From Streptomyces antimycoticus (lineage in GTDB: Bacteria; Actinomycetota; Actinomycetes; Streptomycetales; Streptomycetaceae), in the NCBI RefSeq assembly GCF_005405925.1, contig NZ_BJHV01000001.1:8804001-8868000 (forward strand): DNA of 64,000 bases. The letters are read 5' to 3'. Below the pieces are notes generated by a model. It was not told the origin of the DNA. It did not search any database and was given only the letters and a program-made list of their open reading frames with translations. Positions 63,423 through 64,000 of the stretch are shown piece by piece. A program made the position numbers and the translations under genes. Numbering within the stretch: position 1 is the first letter of the stretch; every line of letters begins with the position of its first letter.

Positions 63423-64000
63423 ATGGACGCCTCGGACGAACTTCTTCGGAGCGCTGCCCCCTCGGCTCTTCTGACCCTGGACGGTGTCATCCGCAGCCTC
63501 AACGCCACGATGGCCAGGACCCTGGGCGGGTCGGCCGAGCAGCTCGTGGGGGAAACATCGGTGATCTGTTGCCCGCAAGCCAGCGGCTGTCAGCCGAGAC
63601 TCTCGTGGTCCACGCCGCCACGACGAGGACGGTCGCGATGCGGATTCTGGAATTCTCCGGGCCAGGCCACGCACCCGTTGTCTGCTTGATCGAGGCGCGG
63701 GCAGTGCAGGATCCCTCAGGTGGTGGGCGGCTCGTGTGGCTGCACGCGTTGCACGCCGGGAACGACCGGACGGGTCTGCTGGTTCCGTTCCGATTGGCGG
63801 CCAAGGCCGCCCATCTCGGCCTGTGCATGTATTCCCCCCATGAACGCGAGTTGGAGTGGATGGGCGGCGCACCCGCCCTGGCGATGCTGTTCCCGGAGGC
63901 ATCGGTGCCCTTGTCCGACGTGGTGCGGCGAACCCACCCTGATGACCGGGTGGCCTTGAGGCGGCTCGCGCGGACGACCGCCGCCGAGTCCCGGTGGATC
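63423..64000 (+). CDS. PAS-domain sensor/phosphatase-type protein, 3' partial, apparent frameshift
   Basis: ATG 63423 starts LLRSAAPSALLTLDGVIRSL, a PAS core. The frame breaks at the G run 63548-63552. Adding one G gives AEQLVGGNIGDLLPASQRLS and an uninterrupted second stretch (AMRILEFSGPGHAPVVCLIE, FPEASVPLSDVVRRTHPDDR) to the window edge. Such PAS openings are typical of Streptomyces PAS-SpoIIE phosphatases or sensor kinases; the output domain is outside the window. The preceding 170 bp hold only the IS5 boundary and an inverted repeat. Confidence 0.65.

Overview
The window is high-GC actinobacterial DNA with GTG and TTG starts, GGAGG-type ribosome binding sites, GTGA/ATGA gene overlaps and several Streptomyces-typical families: an XRE-DUF5753/DUF397 pair with an RsbW-like ATPase, a Methyltransf_19 protein, a MmyB-type regulator and a TerC-like DUF475 protein. 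It is best read as a Streptomyces chromosome segment, possibly from an arm, because catabolic and accessory genes dominate and insertion sequences sit at the right end. No rRNA, tRNA or CRISPR array was seen.

Layout. 1-5.3 kb: a secreted glycoside hydrolase family 2 enzyme, then the RsbW-like/XRE/DUF397 regulatory set and a SAM methyltransferase. 5.5-8.7 kb: a leftward lacI-rpiB-MFS sugar operon behind a 42-bp near-palindromic double operator. 8.8-16.3 kb: a CitA/CitB-type two-component system divergent from an orphan TctC-type binding lipoprotein, a GntP permease, an acidic orphan protein and an FGGY sugar kinase. 16.4-44.1 kb: the centrepiece, a large acyl-CoA catabolic cluster. It has a flavoprotein dehydrogenase, five SDRs, four acyl-CoA dehydrogenases, two APH-fold kinases, two crotonases, a DUF35/thiolase-like pair, a canonical thiolase, a CoA ligase, an MBL hydrolase, an MHS transporter, two TetR regulators and a dedicated electron-transfer flavoprotein. 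44-54 kb: stand-alone enzymes and regulators (methyltransferase, epoxide-hydrolase-like protein, beta-propeller, MmyB regulator, alcohol dehydrogenase), a two-module orphan protein, a TerB-ArsR region and a TerC-like protein. 54-60.6 kb: RidA, an HD protein, a GlxA regulator, an Lrp/amino-acid dehydrogenase divergon and a TetR-SDR operon. 60.7-63.3 kb: an IS5 remnant, an intact IS630-type element and an intact IS5-type element that share one TA dinucleotide. The window ends in a PAS-type sensor gene.

How the catabolic genes may work together. Two APH-fold kinases are each translationally coupled to an acyl-CoA dehydrogenase, one of which has the C-terminal signature of ACAD10/11. This resembles the levulinate (Lva) and ACAD10/11 routes, in which a 4-hydroxyacyl-CoA is phosphorylated and then isomerised to a 3-hydroxyacyl-CoA. 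Ligase, SDRs, dehydrogenases, hydratases, thiolases and ETF would complete beta-oxidation of a hydroxy- or keto-acid. A recurring operator near TGAATTGAGTTCAATTC precedes most transcription units from 16.3 to 37.4 kb and probably defines a regulon of the TetR protein at 36.7 kb. A different operator (GGTACTGAGTGCC) flanks the second TetR gene and precedes the ETF genes.

Caution. Five genes carry an apparent single-base deletion, each at a run of G or C (positions 1788, 8031, 49719, 52423, 63548). The uniform sign suggests sequencing undercalls as much as real pseudogenes.
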